Assembly: GCA_003536295.1 (NCBI GenBank)
Contig: DPZQ01000226.1
Coordinates: 447 to 6,549 of the forward strand
Origin: Rhodobacter sp.
GTDB taxonomy: Bacteria; Pseudomonadota; Alphaproteobacteria; Rhodobacterales; Rhodobacteraceae
DNA: 6,103 nt
Direction: 5' to 3'
Made by a program: the position numbers and the translations under genes. Below are positions 5,654 through 6,103 of the stretch, piece after piece. How positions within the stretch are numbered: position 1 is the first letter of the stretch; each line of letters begins with the position of its first letter. The notes below the pieces were generated by a model. That model worked only from the letters and a program-made list of their open reading frames with translations. It searched no databases and was not told the origin of the DNA.

Positions 5654-6103
5654 ATTTAAGATCCGTCGCACTTTTCGCGGGCCTTGCCCTTATGTTCATT
5701 CTGACGGGGCAGTTACAAAGCTGGAACTTGTCACTCAGCATCTTAAATACCGCTTTATTGGCCGCTATCATGGCGATGGGCGTCAATATGCAATGGGGCT
5801 TCGCGGGGCTTTTTAACACGGGCATCATGGGCTTTGTAGCGCTTGGGGGACTGGCGGTTGTACTTGTCTCATCCGAGCCGGTTCCCGATGCTTGGCGCGC
5901 TGGCGGGCCGGGTGTTTTAGCCGCTTTGATTTTGGGTGTTTCCATCATCAGTCTGTCTATCATAGCCTATAAAAAACTGCCGGCAGGGCGGAAACGCACT
6001 TGGGCGATGATTGTGATTTTGGGGGGTGGCTTTTTCCTCTTTCGTGCCGCCTTTGACGGGCCCGTGGCCTTGGTCGAGTCGGTAAACCCCGCCACCTCGG
6101 GCA
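5650..6103 (+). CDS. livM: Liv-type ABC transporter permease, LivM family, N-terminal part
   Basis: The partner inner-membrane permease, cut by the right edge after 151 complete codons; family members are usually 300-450 residues, so at least half is missing. The ATG at 5650 overlaps the upstream stop as ATGA and has AAGGG (5636-5640) nine bases before it. The visible protein starts MNLRSVALFAGLALMF. Hydrophobic segments lie near residues 5-20, 28-46, 50-74, 88-107 and 118-133. The segment VNMQWGFAGLFNTGIMGFVA (45-64) matches the LivM motif in which an N-x-x-x-G-x-x-G-L stretch precedes a small-residue-rich helix. No stop or frameshift is seen in the visible part. With the LivH-type protein it should form the membrane channel. 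Assignment rests on this motif, helix pattern and operon place. Confidence 0.88.
   Translation, partial: MNLRSVALFAGLALMFILTGQLQSWNLSLSILNTALLAAIMAMGVNMQWGFAGLFNTGIMGFVALGGLAVVLVSSEPVPDAWRAGGPGVLAALILGVSIISLSIIAYKKLPAGRKRTWAMIVILGGGFFLFRAAFDGPVALVESVNPATSG

Noticed and set aside
5634..5963. 109-codon minus-strand open frame
   Set aside because: It is antisense to the LivM-type gene, whose plus-strand reading has clear membrane segments, a ribosome site and an ATGA overlap. The minus-strand product is low in recognisable features.
1..6103. CRISPR array, tRNA or rRNA gene, insertion sequence or attachment site
   Set aside because: No regularly spaced repeats, transposase or integrase motifs, terminal repeats or tRNA-like cloverleaf pattern were seen on reading both strands.

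Overview
The window looks like chromosomal DNA from an alphaproteobacterium, most likely a marine Rhodobacterales (Roseobacter-type) species with moderate G+C. That placement is inference from the style of the proteins: a class II DAHP synthase, a GlxA-family AraC regulator with a very conserved C-terminal helix-turn-helix region, and an amino-acid-type (HAAT/Liv) ABC transporter in the order binding protein, two ATPases, two permeases. No database search was possible.

Layout. Positions 1-266 (minus strand) hold the first 88 codons of a class II DAHP synthase, the entry enzyme of the shikimate pathway; it runs off the left edge. Positions 267-403 form a divergent promoter region with a strong sigma70-like promoter for the synthase. 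Positions 404-1420 (plus) encode a DJ-1/PfpI plus AraC (GlxA family) regulator. Positions 1421-1889 are a 469-base, very A+T-rich gap (about 23% G+C over 1501-1860, counted by hand) with no convincing gene but with promoter-like boxes and several dyads. Positions 1890 to 6103 (plus) are a five-gene Liv-type ABC transporter operon: periplasmic binding protein, a strong GAAA-loop hairpin, LivG-type ATPase, LivF-type ATPase, LivH-type permease and the start of a LivM-type permease cut by the right edge.

How the genes work together. The binding protein would capture a small amino-acid-like ligand in the periplasm and deliver it to the LivH/LivM membrane pair, driven by LivG/LivF ATP hydrolysis. 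The four membrane and ATPase genes are tightly coupled (8-base overlap, 1-base gap, ATGA overlap), while the binding protein is set apart by the hairpin, which fits higher expression of the binding protein. The neighbouring GlxA-type regulator is a plausible controller of the operon, but this is inference, and the real substrate cannot be read from the sequence.

Nothing in the window points to a clearly new biological system. The most useful leads are the hairpin between the binding-protein and ATPase genes, the structured A+T-rich leader upstream of the operon, the regulator-transporter pairing, and the unusual Walker B neighbourhood of the LivG-type ATPase.
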